Assembly (NCBI RefSeq): GCF_000732535.1
Contig: NZ_APNK01000003.1
Location: 1-64,000 of the forward strand
Length of the DNA: 64,000 nt
DNA from: Salinisphaera hydrothermalis C41B8
GTDB taxonomy: Bacteria; Pseudomonadota; Gammaproteobacteria; Nevskiales; Salinisphaeraceae
Direction of reading: 5' to 3'
The notes under the pieces were generated by a model. That model was not told the DNA's origin. It saw nothing but the letters and a program-made list of their open reading frames with translations, and ran no database searches. The translations under genes and the position numbers were made by a program. Within the stretch, counting starts at the first letter, position 1. Each line of letters starts with the position of its first letter. Shown here in pieces: positions 35,543-44,650 of the stretch.

Positions 35543-35633
35543 TTCGACATTATCGGCGATCATGCGCCGCCAGCCCGGTCGGATCGCCCTATCCGCGCGG
35601 TGGCCGGCCACACCACGTCAGAGCGCTACGGTC

Positions 35634-36536
35634 ATGAAACTCGATCATCGTGCCATTATCGCCCGAAGCTGGCCCGTTGCTCTGCTGCTGGTCGCGATGA
35701 GCGCGATCCAGAGCGGTGCCTCCCTGGCGCATACGCTGTTTCCGGTCGCCGGCGCCGCGGGCACGACCTCGGTGCGCCTGATCATCGCCGCCGCGATTCT
35801 ATTGGTCGTGCTGCGCCCGTGGCGCAAGACGATTTCGGCGGACGCCTGGAAGGCGATCGCGATTTACGGCGTCGCGCTCGGCGCGATGAATTTCCTGTTC
35901 TATCAAGCCCTCGCGCGGATTCCGCTCGGCATTGCCGTGGCCTTCGAATTCACCGGACCGCTGGCCGTGGCCGTATTGTCGTCGCGTCGCGTGCTGGATC
36001 TGATCTGGGTGGCACTGGCGATGGCCGGCCTGGCCGTCCTGCTATGGCCCGGCTCGGATACCACCGGCGCGGTGACCTGGCCGGGGGCAGCCTGTGCGCT
36101 CGGCGCCGGCGCTTGCTGGGCGCTGTATATCCTGTTCGGTCAGAAGGCCGGCGCCGTACACGGCATGCACAGCGCGGTGCTCGGCGTGACGATCGCCGCT
36201 GTCGTGATCGCACCGATCGGTATCTGGGAGGCGGGCGCCACCCTGCTCGAGCCCCGCGTGCTGCTGTTCGGCGCCGGCGTGGCGGTGCTGTCGACGGCGC
36301 TGCCCTATACGCTGGAGATGATCGCCCTGCCGCGCCTGCCGACCGCGACCTTCGGCACGCTGATGAGCCTGGAGCCGGCCTTCGGCGCGCTCTCGGGACT
36401 GGTGTTTCTCGGCCAGGAACTCGGCACCTGGCAATGGCTGGCCATCGGCGCCGTCATGGCCGCCTCGATCGGCACCACACTCACGCCGGGCGCCGCCCCG
36501 GAGCCACACGCCGAGGAGCCACCGCGACCCGATTGA
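35634..36536 (+). CDS. rhtA: RhtA-type EamA exporter (threonine/homoserine)
   Basis: 300 residues, ten membrane helices, with strong similarity along its length to E. coli RhtA (295 residues). Shared stretches include SIQSGASLA near the start, GAMNFLFYQALARIPLGIAVAFEFTGPLAVAVLSSRR, CALGAGACWALYILFGQKAGA and LSTALPYTLEMIALPRLPT. The start at 35634 removes a spurious upstream extension. It exports threonine, homoserine and related amino acids or analogues. It is divergent from the HTH-cupin gene. Confidence 0.88.
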   Translation: MKLDHRAIIARSWPVALLLVAMSAIQSGASLAHTLFPVAGAAGTTSVRLIIAAAILLVVLRPWRKTISADAWKAIAIYGVALGAMNFLFYQALARIPLGIAVAFEFTGPLAVAVLSSRRVLDLIWVALAMAGLAVLLWPGSDTTGAVTWPGAACALGAGACWALYILFGQKAGAVHGMHSAVLGVTIAAVVIAPIGIWEAGATLLEPRVLLFGAGVAVLSTALPYTLEMIALPRLPTATFGTLMSLEPAFGALSGLVFLGQELGTWQWLAIGAVMAASIGTTLTPGAAPEPHAEEPPRPD

Positions 36537-36659
36537 TCGCGTCGTGGCCGTACCGCACGACCGCGACGAACGGTCAGCGTCGAGCCAATCGCTCTTGCTA
36601 CACTCGGCCGCTCGCTTCCGCGTCCGGGTGTGGCCCGTGGCGCCCGGGCCCGGCGGATC

Positions 36660-38009
36660 ATGAAACTGAGCTATCTCGCGAACGCGTTGTATGTCCTGGC
36701 GGTGCTGTTCCTGGCGTTTGCGGCCGGCATCGCCGTCAGCCTGACCCAGGTCTGGCCGTACCCCATCTTCCACGATGCCTACCAGGCCGCGACCGCGGAG
36801 CTGGCGCAGTCCCGGACATCGGTAAACCCGCTCGCCACCGACTTATGGCGCCGGGCTCGCACCAACGCGCGCGGCGTGACCGTGCACGACGCCGCGCAGA
36901 TGCAGCCCGGCTACACGCTGTTCACGTCGGGTGATGCCAACGTCGCCCGTCTGATCGATGCCGACGGGCATGTGATCCACGAATGGAAGATGCCGTTTTC
37001 CAAGGTATGGACCCAGAACGCGGCGGTTCAGGACCCGCAGAAAGATGATCTCATCTATATGCGGCGCGCCAAGCTGCTGCCTAACGGGCATCTGGTGGCG
37101 ATCTATATTTCGGGCAACGACACGCCCTGGGGTTACGGCATGGTCGAGCTGGACGCCGATTCGCATATCGTCTGGCGTTATCTCGCGCATGTGCACCACG
37201 ATTTCGATTTCACCAACGACGGCCGCATCGTCACGCTGACCCACGACTTCACGAAGCAGCCGCTGGCCGGCTACGGCTTCGTGCCAACGCCCTATCTCGA
37301 GGATTTCCTGGTCACGCTGTCCCCGGACGGCAAGCAGCTGTCCAAGCTCTCGCTCACGCGCATGCTGGCGCGCTCGCCCTACGGCGTATCGCTACGCCGC
37401 GGCGAACCGTGGTTCGCTCAGTTCGACCCGCTGCACGTGAATACGGTCGACTGGCTCGGGCCCAAGGACATCAAGGCGCTGGGCTTCGGCAAGCCGGGTG
37501 ACGTATTGGTCATGTTCCGCCAGATCAACCTGCTGGCACTGGTGGACCCGAAGGCCCAGCGCATCGTCTGGGCCATGCACGGCAACTGGCTCGCGCCACA
37601 CGATCCGCACGTGCTGCCCAACGGCCATATCCTGATGTTCGATAACCTCGGCAACATGAAGCCGCACAACCCGTCGCGCGTGATCGAGTTCAATCCGCAC
37701 AATGACAAGATCGTGTGGTCCTACGACGGCAGCCCCGGCCAACCCTTGTCCAGCCCGATCCGATCCACCGACCAGCGCCTGGCCAACGGCGATACGCTGA
37801 TCACCGAGTCGGACGGCGGCCGGATGATCGAGGTGAACCACGCCGGCAAGATCGTCTGGGAATACGTGAGTCCGATCCGGGCCGGCGACAACAACGAGTT
37901 CATCCCGGTGTTGTCGGGCGGCTATCGCATCGATCCGGCGTCGCTGGACCCAGCGTTTCGGAACCAGCTCGCCCAGAAGGAACAAAGCCTGCAAGGTCAT
38001 GGCAACTGA
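36660..38009 (+). CDS. Arylsulfotransferase (ASST)-family membrane-anchored protein
   Basis: 449 residues. The N-terminal helix (about residues 5-30, SYLANALYVLAVLFLAFAAGIAVSL) anchors a beta-propeller with repeats such as LIDADGHVIHEW, AKLLPNGHLVAIY, VELDADSHIVWRY, HVLPNGHILMFDN and IEVNHAGKIVWEY. This is the pattern of the Arylsulfotran_2 family. His residues in the HHDFDF and HDPHVLPNG segments are candidates for the active site. Sulfotransferase activity is not certain for this branch. The end overlaps the isochorismatase-like gene by 11 bases. Confidence 0.78.
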   Translation: MKLSYLANALYVLAVLFLAFAAGIAVSLTQVWPYPIFHDAYQAATAELAQSRTSVNPLATDLWRRARTNARGVTVHDAAQMQPGYTLFTSGDANVARLIDADGHVIHEWKMPFSKVWTQNAAVQDPQKDDLIYMRRAKLLPNGHLVAIYISGNDTPWGYGMVELDADSHIVWRYLAHVHHDFDFTNDGRIVTLTHDFTKQPLAGYGFVPTPYLEDFLVTLSPDGKQLSKLSLTRMLARSPYGVSLRRGEPWFAQFDPLHVNTVDWLGPKDIKALGFGKPGDVLVMFRQINLLALVDPKAQRIVWAMHGNWLAPHDPHVLPNGHILMFDNLGNMKPHNPSRVIEFNPHNDKIVWSYDGSPGQPLSSPIRSTDQRLANGDTLITESDGGRMIEVNHAGKIVWEYVSPIRAGDNNEFIPVLSGGYRIDPASLDPAFRNQLAQKEQSLQGHGN

Positions 38010-38559
38010 GCACCGCGCGCTGTTGCTGATCGATTTCCAGGCAGCCTTTGACGACCCCGCCGCCGGATCACGCAACAATCCGGACGCGGAACGCAATGCG
38101 TTGCTCCTGCTGGCGCGCTGGCGCGAGACCAACCGCCCGATCGTGCATATTCAGCACAGCTCGACCGAGCCGGGCTCTGCACTACGGCCCGATTCGCCGG
38201 GTCATGCGTTCAAGCCAGGGTTCGAGCCCGCCGCGGGCGAGATGTGGCTGAGCAAGCGCGTCAACAGCGCATTCATCGGCACGCCCCTGGAAACCGCGCT
38301 TGACCGCGCCGGCATCCGCTCGCTCGTCATCGCGGGCCTGACGACCGACCATTGTGTGTCGACCTCTACCCGCATGGCCGGCAATCTCGGGTTCGACGTC
38401 ATTCTGGCCGGTGACGCGACCGCCGCCTTCGAACGACAGGCGGTCGACGGCACGCGGATCGATGCCGAGACGGTGCACGGGGTCAATCTGGCCAGTCTCG
38501 ACCACGAGTTCTGTCGCGTATACGACACCGAGACGATCGTCGCCTCGATCTGCGGCTAA
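37999..38559 (+). CDS. Cysteine hydrolase, isochorismatase family
   Basis: 186 residues with the family triad: Asp in LLLIDFQ (about residue 12), Lys in LSKRVNSAF (about 85), and the nucleophile Cys in GLTTDHCVSTSTRMA (about 118), with the cis-peptide region upstream of it. Members hydrolyse amides, ureas or isochorismate. It is translationally coupled to the ASST-like gene. Its substrate is unknown. Confidence 0.85.
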   Translation: MATEHRALLLIDFQAAFDDPAAGSRNNPDAERNALLLLARWRETNRPIVHIQHSSTEPGSALRPDSPGHAFKPGFEPAAGEMWLSKRVNSAFIGTPLETALDRAGIRSLVIAGLTTDHCVSTSTRMAGNLGFDVILAGDATAAFERQAVDGTRIDAETVHGVNLASLDHEFCRVYDTETIVASICG

Positions 38560-38604
38560 CCGAGCCGGCGTCAAATAGCCGGATTCACCGGCCGCGCGGG
38601 GCGT

Positions 38605-39096
38605 CTATCGATTCGGCGTTGCGGCAAACGCGGCCAACGCCTCACCCTCGAGCCGATAGCCGATCCACTCGCTCTGCGGCGTCGCGCCGAGCGATTCGTA
38701 GAAGCCGATGGCCGGTGCATTCCAGTCCAGCACGTTCCATTCGAAACGGCCGTAGCCCTGCTCGACCGCCATCTGTGCCAGATAGCGCAACAGCGTGGTG
38801 GCATGGCCCTGTCCGCGCGCGGACGGCGTGATGTACAGATCCTCGAGAAAGATGCCGTGGCGGCCCAGCCAGGTGGAGAAGTTCAGGAAATACACGGCGA
38901 AGCCGACCGGTTCGCCGGCCACTTCGGCCATCAGCGCATAAACACTGGCGTCCGCGCCGAACAGGCGTTCGCGAATATCCTCCACCGTCGCGACAACCTC
39001 GTGCTCGGCTTTTTCGTAGATCGCGAGTTCAGTGATAAACCCCAGGATCTGTTCGGCGTCGGCAGGCTCGGCGGCCCGGATAGTCAGTTCGGACAT
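38605..39096 (-). CDS. GNAT-family acetyltransferase (diamine/RimI-like)
   Basis: 163 residues resembling the spermidine/diamine N-acetyltransferase group: LTIRAAEPADAEQILGFITELAIYEKAEHEV, the FLEDLYITPSARGQGHATTLLRYLA acetyl-CoA loop, RFEWNVLDWNAPAIGFYESLGA, and GYRLEGEAL at the end. It is convergent with the isochorismatase-like gene. Confidence 0.87.
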   Translation of the reverse strand: MSELTIRAAEPADAEQILGFITELAIYEKAEHEVVATVEDIRERLFGADASVYALMAEVAGEPVGFAVYFLNFSTWLGRHGIFLEDLYITPSARGQGHATTLLRYLAQMAVEQGYGRFEWNVLDWNAPAIGFYESLGATPQSEWIGYRLEGEALAAFAATPNR

Positions 39097-39150
39097 TTCG
39101 GCTCTCGATGAGACATGGCAGAGTCGGAGCCGCTTATTATCCAGACGCAG

Positions 39151-39184
39151 CGAACGGCCGCCAGCCTAAGCCGGCAGCCGTTCG
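39151..39184. terminator. Possible hairpin downstream of the amidase gene
   Basis: An 8-bp inverted repeat CGAACGGC / GCCGTTCG spaced by 18 bases that can pair further. It lies beyond the amidase stop on the minus strand, without a T tract. Confidence 0.3.
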
Positions 39185-39202
39185 ATTACATCGACGGCGA
39201 TG

Positions 39203-39233
39203 TTAGGGCCTGTCGTCACGAGAGACGCCCTAA
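39203..39233. repeat. Short palindromic copy of repeat family 1 (copy C)
   Basis: TTAGGGC at one end and GCCCTAA at the other bound a 31-base palindrome. Its inside (CTGTCGTCACGAGAGAC) matches the reverse complement of the right end of the 62.4-kb copy at 25 of 27 positions. It looks like a solo end or minimal derivative of the MITE-like family. Confidence 0.65.
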
Positions 39234-39267
39234 GCCCCCACCAGCATTCGGCGGGTTGCAATCAGCC

Positions 39268-40683
39268 TTACTGGGCCGGATCCGGCACCGTCGGCAGGCG
39301 CGCCGGATGGGCGTCCATATACGCATTGGCCGCGCGCAGCACGCGGACATCGTCGAACTTGCCGCCGGCAAGCTGGAAGCCGACCGGCAGGCCGGAATCA
39401 GTGAAACCGCAGGGAATCGATGCGGCCGGCTGCTGGCTGAGATTGAACGGATACGAGAATGGCGCCCATTCCTCCCAGTCGGTCATGTCGCTGCCGGGCG
39501 GGACTTCCTGATTGATCTCGAACGGCTCGATCGGCACCGAGGGCGTCATCAACAGATGATAGTCCTGATTGAAGTGTTCGAGCTTCTGAGTGAGCTTGGC
39601 GCGCGCATCGAGAGCCTGGAACAGATCCAGCGCGCTCCAGCGCTCCGCCGTCTTGGCATTGCGTACCAAGCCCGGATCGAGCAGGTTGCGGCCTTCCTCG
39701 TCGCACTGGTTCCAAACTTCTTCCGAGGCGGTGAACCACAGCCGCTGGAAGATCTCGATCGGCGACTCGAAACCGGGGTGAATCTCCACCACCTCGGCGC
39801 CGAGATCCTCGAGTTTATGCGCTGCTTCGCGCACCCGCGCGGCGATGTCGGGATCGACCTTGGCATAGCCGAGATCGGGCGAGTAGGCGATACGCAAGCC
39901 GCGCAGATCGCAATCGAGATCCACGCCCCAATCCTCAGGCTGGCCGCGCTGGGCATAGGGATCGCGGAAATCATAGCGGCCGATCACGTTGAGCATGCGG
40001 GCCGCATCGCGCGGATGACGCGTCAACGGGCCGATATGCGACAGCGTCGGCATTTTGGCCGGCGGCCATTGCGGGGTCCAACCGAACGTCGGTTTGAGCC
40101 CGAATACGCCGGTAAATGCCGCCGGGATACGGATCGAGCCGCCGGAATCGCCGCCTTGATGCAACACACCCATATTGAGCGCGGCCGCCGCGGCGGCGCC
40201 GCCGGACGACCCGCCGGGCGTGAGACGCGTATCCCACGGGTTGCAGGTCGCGCCGAACACGCGGTTATCGGTCACGGCCTTCCAGCCGAATTCCGGCGTA
40301 TTGGTCTTGCCAAGCAGCACCGCGCCGGCTTCGCGAAGCTTGGCGGCCGGCGGCGCGTCCGTCTCGCACAGATCGGTCCCGGTGGTCGCCGAGCCTTCGC
40401 GCGCCGGCATGCCGGCCACTTCGGTCAGATCTTTCATCGAAACGGGCACACCATCGATGGGCGAAAGCGGCTTACCCTGGCCCCAACGACGCGCCGACTT
40501 CTTGGCGGCTTCTTCCGCACCTTCGCGATCGACGTAGACATAGGCGTTGACCGCCTCGTTGAATCGGTCGATGCGGTCGAGTGCGGCCCGCGTGGCTTCC
40601 AGCGGCGAAGCCTCGCCGGATTCGAACAGCTCGGCCAGCTGCCCGGCATCCATCAATCCCAGATCGGTATCGTTGTGGCTCAT
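39268..40683 (-). CDS. Amidase (amidase-signature family)
   Basis: 471 residues with the Ser-cisSer-Lys triad: Lys in PVSMKDLTEVAG, cis-Ser and the glycine-rich GGSSGGAAAAAALNMG, and nucleophile Ser in GGDSGGSIRIPAAFTG, followed by GLKPTFG. The family hydrolyses carboxamides, amino-acid amides or aryl acylamides, and GatA is a relative. The absence of gatB/gatC and the C-terminal sequence speak for a free-standing amidase. It is preceded by a weak promoter region only. Confidence 0.9.
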   Translation of the reverse strand: MSHNDTDLGLMDAGQLAELFESGEASPLEATRAALDRIDRFNEAVNAYVYVDREGAEEAAKKSARRWGQGKPLSPIDGVPVSMKDLTEVAGMPAREGSATTGTDLCETDAPPAAKLREAGAVLLGKTNTPEFGWKAVTDNRVFGATCNPWDTRLTPGGSSGGAAAAAALNMGVLHQGGDSGGSIRIPAAFTGVFGLKPTFGWTPQWPPAKMPTLSHIGPLTRHPRDAARMLNVIGRYDFRDPYAQRGQPEDWGVDLDCDLRGLRIAYSPDLGYAKVDPDIAARVREAAHKLEDLGAEVVEIHPGFESPIEIFQRLWFTASEEVWNQCDEEGRNLLDPGLVRNAKTAERWSALDLFQALDARAKLTQKLEHFNQDYHLLMTPSVPIEPFEINQEVPPGSDMTDWEEWAPFSYPFNLSQQPAASIPCGFTDSGLPVGFQLAGGKFDDVRVLRAANAYMDAHPARLPTVPDPAQ

Positions 40684-40814
40684 GCCCGGCTCCGTGCGAT
40701 GTAAATGAGGCTAGAAACCGTAAACGCCCCTGATTGCATCCAACATCCGTATTGGTACTCAAGATGTTGGATACACCCGATAGACGCTTTATCCGGCTTG
40801 CCGAAACAACCGAA

Positions 40815-41825
40815 ATGACCGAGCTGAAAAATCAAGAATCCCGTCAGCCGGGGCGACGCCGGACCTTGCTGCTCGCGCTACTGCTGGCCAGTCTGATTGG
40901 CCTGCTCTATGCGCGCCCGAGCTGGCGTCATGACGCCGGCGCAACAGCGGCGCGGGCAACTCATGCCGTGTTGCTCATTGCCGGCATGTCGCCACGCGAT
41001 GTCTATGTCTGGCGGCTGCGCCTGGCGGGCCTCTACGACACGCCCATTGGCCTCGCATGGCGCGAAGCCGTGGCAGCAGCCCGGCCCACCGCGCTGGACA
41101 ACCGACAACAAGCCCGACTCGTTTTCCGCCCTGAAACGGTCCGGGCGCGCGTATTCGAGACCCCACTGGCGCGTGGCATGGCGTTGCGCTGGCGCTTGTC
41201 CCGCGCCGCCCCCGATAGCGGACGCCTGTTCGCCAGTCTACAGCACAGCGACGACGGGCGTGCTTCAGCCGACTGGCACACGGTCGCGACGTTGCATGCC
41301 GACGGCCGCCCCCATCAATACACGGCACGCGACAACGGGCATTACCGTCTGGTGTTCCAACCAGAGCTGGGCGTTTCGATTCAGGCCCGACTGGCGATCG
41401 TGCGCGGCGGCTCGTTGCCGTTTCCCGTCGTCGGCGGGCACGAATACGACATCGGGGGCGGCTTCGGTGCCCCGCGCGATGGCGGCAAGCGCCGGCACAA
41501 GGGCGTGGATATCTTTGCCGATCGCGATACAGCGGTACGGGCGGTCGTGGATGGCCGCGTATCCACCGGAAACGGCGGGCTCGGCGGCCACTATATTTTT
41601 CTGTCGTCGGGCTTCATCGGGCCGCGGTTCTATTACGCCCATCTCGATCATTTCGCGGTGAAGAGCGGGACGCGCGTCGACGCCGGCCAGATCATCGGTT
41701 ATGTCGGCAACTCGGGCAACGCCGCCGGCGGGCCGACGCATCTACACTTCGGTGTCTACGTCGCTGGCGGTGCGATCGACCCGGCGCCATTCATCCGGCC
41801 CATGCCGAACCTGCCCGGCGATTGA
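40815..41825 (+). CDS. M23-family metallopeptidase, membrane anchored
   Basis: 336 residues from ATG 40815; ATG 40764 is also possible and no strong ribosome site decides. A single hydrophobic helix (LLLALLLASLIGLLYA) lies near the N-terminus, then a ~170-residue non-conserved periplasmic region, then the LytM/M23 domain with its zinc ligands in RHKGVDIFADRDT (His, Asp) and THLHFG (HxH). The HYIFLSSGF and GYVGNSGNAAGGPTHLHF stretches are typical. It probably trims peptidoglycan cross-bridges. Confidence 0.85.
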   Translation: MTELKNQESRQPGRRRTLLLALLLASLIGLLYARPSWRHDAGATAARATHAVLLIAGMSPRDVYVWRLRLAGLYDTPIGLAWREAVAAARPTALDNRQQARLVFRPETVRARVFETPLARGMALRWRLSRAAPDSGRLFASLQHSDDGRASADWHTVATLHADGRPHQYTARDNGHYRLVFQPELGVSIQARLAIVRGGSLPFPVVGGHEYDIGGGFGAPRDGGKRRHKGVDIFADRDTAVRAVVDGRVSTGNGGLGGHYIFLSSGFIGPRFYYAHLDHFAVKSGTRVDAGQIIGYVGNSGNAAGGPTHLHFGVYVAGGAIDPAPFIRPMPNLPGD

Positions 41826-41839
41826 ACGCCGCCGCATCC

Positions 41840-42775
41840 TCAATCGAAGACGAGAGCCTCACGACCGGCGCCGCAGCGACGGGCCGAGCGCATGGCAACA
41901 CCTTCGCTCATCGACGCCCGGATCATCGGAGCGACCCGGCCCAGCGCGGCCGCGGCTGCCCGATCGACGAGTCTTTCCCGCCGCGAGCGCCCGATATGAG
42001 CCCGCGCCCATTCCGGCAACAGCGCGGCGCCGGCGCCGAGGAACGTACGCCGCGAGACGCCGGCAACCGGCACGGGCAGCTCCATCGCTTCCAGCACGGC
42101 GAGCGTGGCACGCGATCGTTCGTCGAAACGCAGCTGTGGCTGTACCGCCGCAAAATACTCCGTCATCTCGGCGCGCGACGCCGGCACATTACGGGCCCCG
42201 AGTTTCTCGGCAATACAGCGCGTTTCGTCGAAATAGGCATCCTCCGCCCCGGCCGGCAGATCGGCCCGGCGATAGCGCTTGTAGCCTTCCAGGAACATCG
42301 CCATCTCGGTGCAGTGCACCCAGGTCAGCAGCTCCGGATCGCGGGCGTCATAAGGTTCGCCTTCCGGCGTTTCGCCGACCACGCGGGCATGCATGCGATC
42401 GACGATACCGATCAGCCGCTCCGCATCGGCCGTCGGCGCATAACTGGTCGCGGCTACGAACGTGGTGGTATTGCGCAGCCGCCCCAGCGGGTCCTCGCGA
42501 AAACGCGAATGATCCCACACGCCGGCCAGCGCTCTTGGGTGCAGCGTCTGCAGCATGAGCGCCGCGATGCCGCCGGCCATCATGCCCGGGAAGTCGGCAT
42601 GGATCTTCCAGGTCACCGAATCCGGGCCGAACAGCCCCCGATCCCCGACCGGCGCATCGTAGTCGATGCCGAACTTGTCGTGCGTCGCGACCGTATCGAT
42701 GATCCAGCCGCGTACGCGGTCGTGTACGGGTTTAAGCAGTTGCGTGAATGGCGTGGTGCCGCCGGATGTCGCCAC
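41840..42775 (-). CDS. DUF2236 oxygenase (MpaB/latex-clearing-like)
   Basis: 311 residues of the DUF2236 family, whose members include MpaB' and the haem-containing latex-clearing protein Lcp. Conserved pieces are WKIHADFPGMMAGGIAALMLQTLHPRALAGVWDHS, DPLGRLRNTTTFVAATSYAP, and LTWVHCTEMAMFLEGYKRYR with conserved His and Arg. It starts with GTG at 42775 behind a GAGG site. The substrate is unknown. Confidence 0.82.
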   Translation of the reverse strand: MATSGGTTPFTQLLKPVHDRVRGWIIDTVATHDKFGIDYDAPVGDRGLFGPDSVTWKIHADFPGMMAGGIAALMLQTLHPRALAGVWDHSRFREDPLGRLRNTTTFVAATSYAPTADAERLIGIVDRMHARVVGETPEGEPYDARDPELLTWVHCTEMAMFLEGYKRYRRADLPAGAEDAYFDETRCIAEKLGARNVPASRAEMTEYFAAVQPQLRFDERSRATLAVLEAMELPVPVAGVSRRTFLGAGAALLPEWARAHIGRSRRERLVDRAAAAALGRVAPMIRASMSEGVAMRSARRCGAGREALVFD

Positions 42776-42844
42776 AAATCGCCTCGATGGCGGAAAGCGC
42801 TGATTTCATTATACCGGCGGCGTCGATCAATCGGATGCATGTTC

Positions 42845-42882
42845 GGGCCGGGATGGGCTTTCCGGCCATGCCCTCCCGGCCC
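42845..42882 (-). terminator. Strong hairpin downstream of the outer-membrane protein gene
   Basis: GGGCCGGGA-T-GGGC pairs with GCCC-TCCCGGCCC (13 bp with one bulge). It lies 23 bases past the stop of the minus-strand gene at 42906. No T tract is present. Confidence 0.5.
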
Positions 42883-42905
42883 GCTGACTGCATCCGCCGA
42901 CCCCG

Positions 42906-43940
42906 CTATTCGGTTCCGACGTGACGGAAGCTCCCCAGCAGAGGAACAGCAAACTGGAACCAGACCGTGTCCGACGCGGCCCGATTTCTGACGGCCAGAT
43001 CATGCTGGTATTTCAAGGCGAACCCACCGAATTTGGTGTAGTAGATCACTTGCGGACCGATGCCGAATGCCTGTGCGCGATGGCCATCGGGGCCCACGGT
43101 TTGCCCGTCGATCTCGTCGTCGGTGTACTGCTTCAGAAAGTACCCGCCGATGCCGAAACCCAGGTGCTGTGCGAACGAATCCTCGGATTCATGCACGAAC
43201 GGGCGATAGTTCGCGGCGAAATCCGTATCCACCGAATTACCGGACTGGTAATGGGTTGCGCTGTTCTTGGTATTGAATTCGGCGTAAACGACGCTGTTGA
43301 GCGCCAACTTGTCGTTCACGTGATAAGTCACATTGATGCTCGGATCGAACGACCAGTAATTCTTACCGGGATTAACCAGATGGTTCTTGTTGTACCGTCC
43401 GGTCGGCATGTACGTATCCAGGCCGAAGTACATGAATAATTTATGGCCCGGCGAGACGTAAGATAGATAGTTCTGGAAATCGAGATCGCCGAGATTGGTC
43501 GCCGAATCGGACTCTCGGCCAACATCCAGATGATTGTAAGAGAACTGCAGGACGCCGCCCATGGTGTAATGAAACGGCCCGATCGGCTTGGCGAACGTAT
43601 ACATCACGCGCAATGCGTCAACCGCCCCCGAGTTGGAAAAGCCGGGAATGGTTTCGTTGCCCGAGTTGTTGGCGAGGGTGTTGCTCCAATGGCCAACGGA
43701 ATAGTTATAAAGCTCCAAGGTTCCCGGCATCGGCGTGTAGCCGTCCGCAACGGTATTCACGCCTACAGGATAATGCGTTGTACCGTCTTCAGTCGCCGAT
43801 GCCGTAGACGCGAACGCCGACAGGGCGATCACAGCCAGCGCTACGGGCGCTCCCTTTAGAAAAAGGTTTGCGGTGTTTGCGCGATCGCCCGCTGGATGGT
43901 GCCCGCCGGCCATACCCGGGGCCGTTTTCTGCTTTGTCAT
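42906..43940 (-). CDS. Outer-membrane MetA-pathway-like protein (Phenol_MetA_deg family)
   Basis: 344 residues. ATG 43940 has GGGAGGAGC directly upstream and is preferred over the ATG at 43958. An N-terminal export signal (about residues 28-48, GAPVALAVIALSAFASTASA) is followed by an all-beta mature part with aromatic-rich alternating strands (TLELYNYSVGHW, LFMYFGLDTYMPTG, SINVTYHVNDKLALNS, GPQVIYYTKFGGFALKYQH) ending in a strand with aromatic residues. This is the pattern of SphA-type outer-membrane proteins linked to uptake of aromatics. No aromatic enzyme gene is adjacent. Confidence 0.78.
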   Translation of the reverse strand: MTKQKTAPGMAGGHHPAGDRANTANLFLKGAPVALAVIALSAFASTASATEDGTTHYPVGVNTVADGYTPMPGTLELYNYSVGHWSNTLANNSGNETIPGFSNSGAVDALRVMYTFAKPIGPFHYTMGGVLQFSYNHLDVGRESDSATNLGDLDFQNYLSYVSPGHKLFMYFGLDTYMPTGRYNKNHLVNPGKNYWSFDPSINVTYHVNDKLALNSVVYAEFNTKNSATHYQSGNSVDTDFAANYRPFVHESEDSFAQHLGFGIGGYFLKQYTDDEIDGQTVGPDGHRAQAFGIGPQVIYYTKFGGFALKYQHDLAVRNRAASDTVWFQFAVPLLGSFRHVGTE

Positions 43941-44285
43941 TGCTCCTCCCTTGTTCATCGTTCGATAAAATCCGCGATCAACGAAACGCTTCCGCTCGTG
44001 CCGGCGTTCTGGCGAAGGCGGCATGTCCGCCGGAGACCTGGGAACCTAGATGCCGCACCCCGGATTTGTTCGCTATGCGTTCTATTAGTCGTTATTCGAA
44101 CTCGAGATTACGTATAACTATATGAGCCGGACAATGCCCTGTTGGTATTAAACCTTTAGTCATATAGGCGGGAACGGATCGCCGGCTGATGTCCGGCTTC
44201 TGCTCGAAATGGTGCAGGGGCATTCGTTCATGGGCGGACCAGGTTTGCGACATCTGCGGGTTTGGAGACGCCGTCTGGCCTGTCA

Positions 44286-44611
44286 TTCTTTCCTTAAGGC
44301 ATTAATCCGCAGATGTCGCAGATCACGCAGATGGCGGTTAGTCGTTAGCGGCATGAGTTCGGTCGCGGCGTATGCCCTTCGTTCACGAACAAATCAATTG
44401 AGTTGCAAGCTCTGTTCGACTCCGCCGCCCGTTAGCGCCCCGGGCCTGCTACGCCGCGAAAGCCGAACCGCATCTGCGTGAATCTGCGTTGATCTGCACA
44501 CAGTCTTCCTCCAGGGAACGAAGCCCGACAAGCAAACGGCGCCCGGCCTCCTCCAGGTCGAAATACCAATCCGCCATTGGCGTCGTTCGCGTTCATTAGC
44601 GGACTGGAATC
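44286..44611. repeat. Direct-repeat unit 1 with CGCAGAT inverted ends (family 2)
   Basis: First copy of a ~320-base unit. It opens with ATCCGCAGATGTCGCAGATC followed by ACGCAGAT. About 165 bases later the inverted form CATCTGCGTGAATCTGCG follows, then a shared 100-base tail (for example CGAAGCCCGACAAGCAAACG). Its similarity to unit 2 runs along the whole length with scattered substitutions. Confidence 0.8.
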
Positions 44612-44650
44612 ACGACCTCCTGGTGTCGGGGCGCTGCGTGATCTGTCTCT

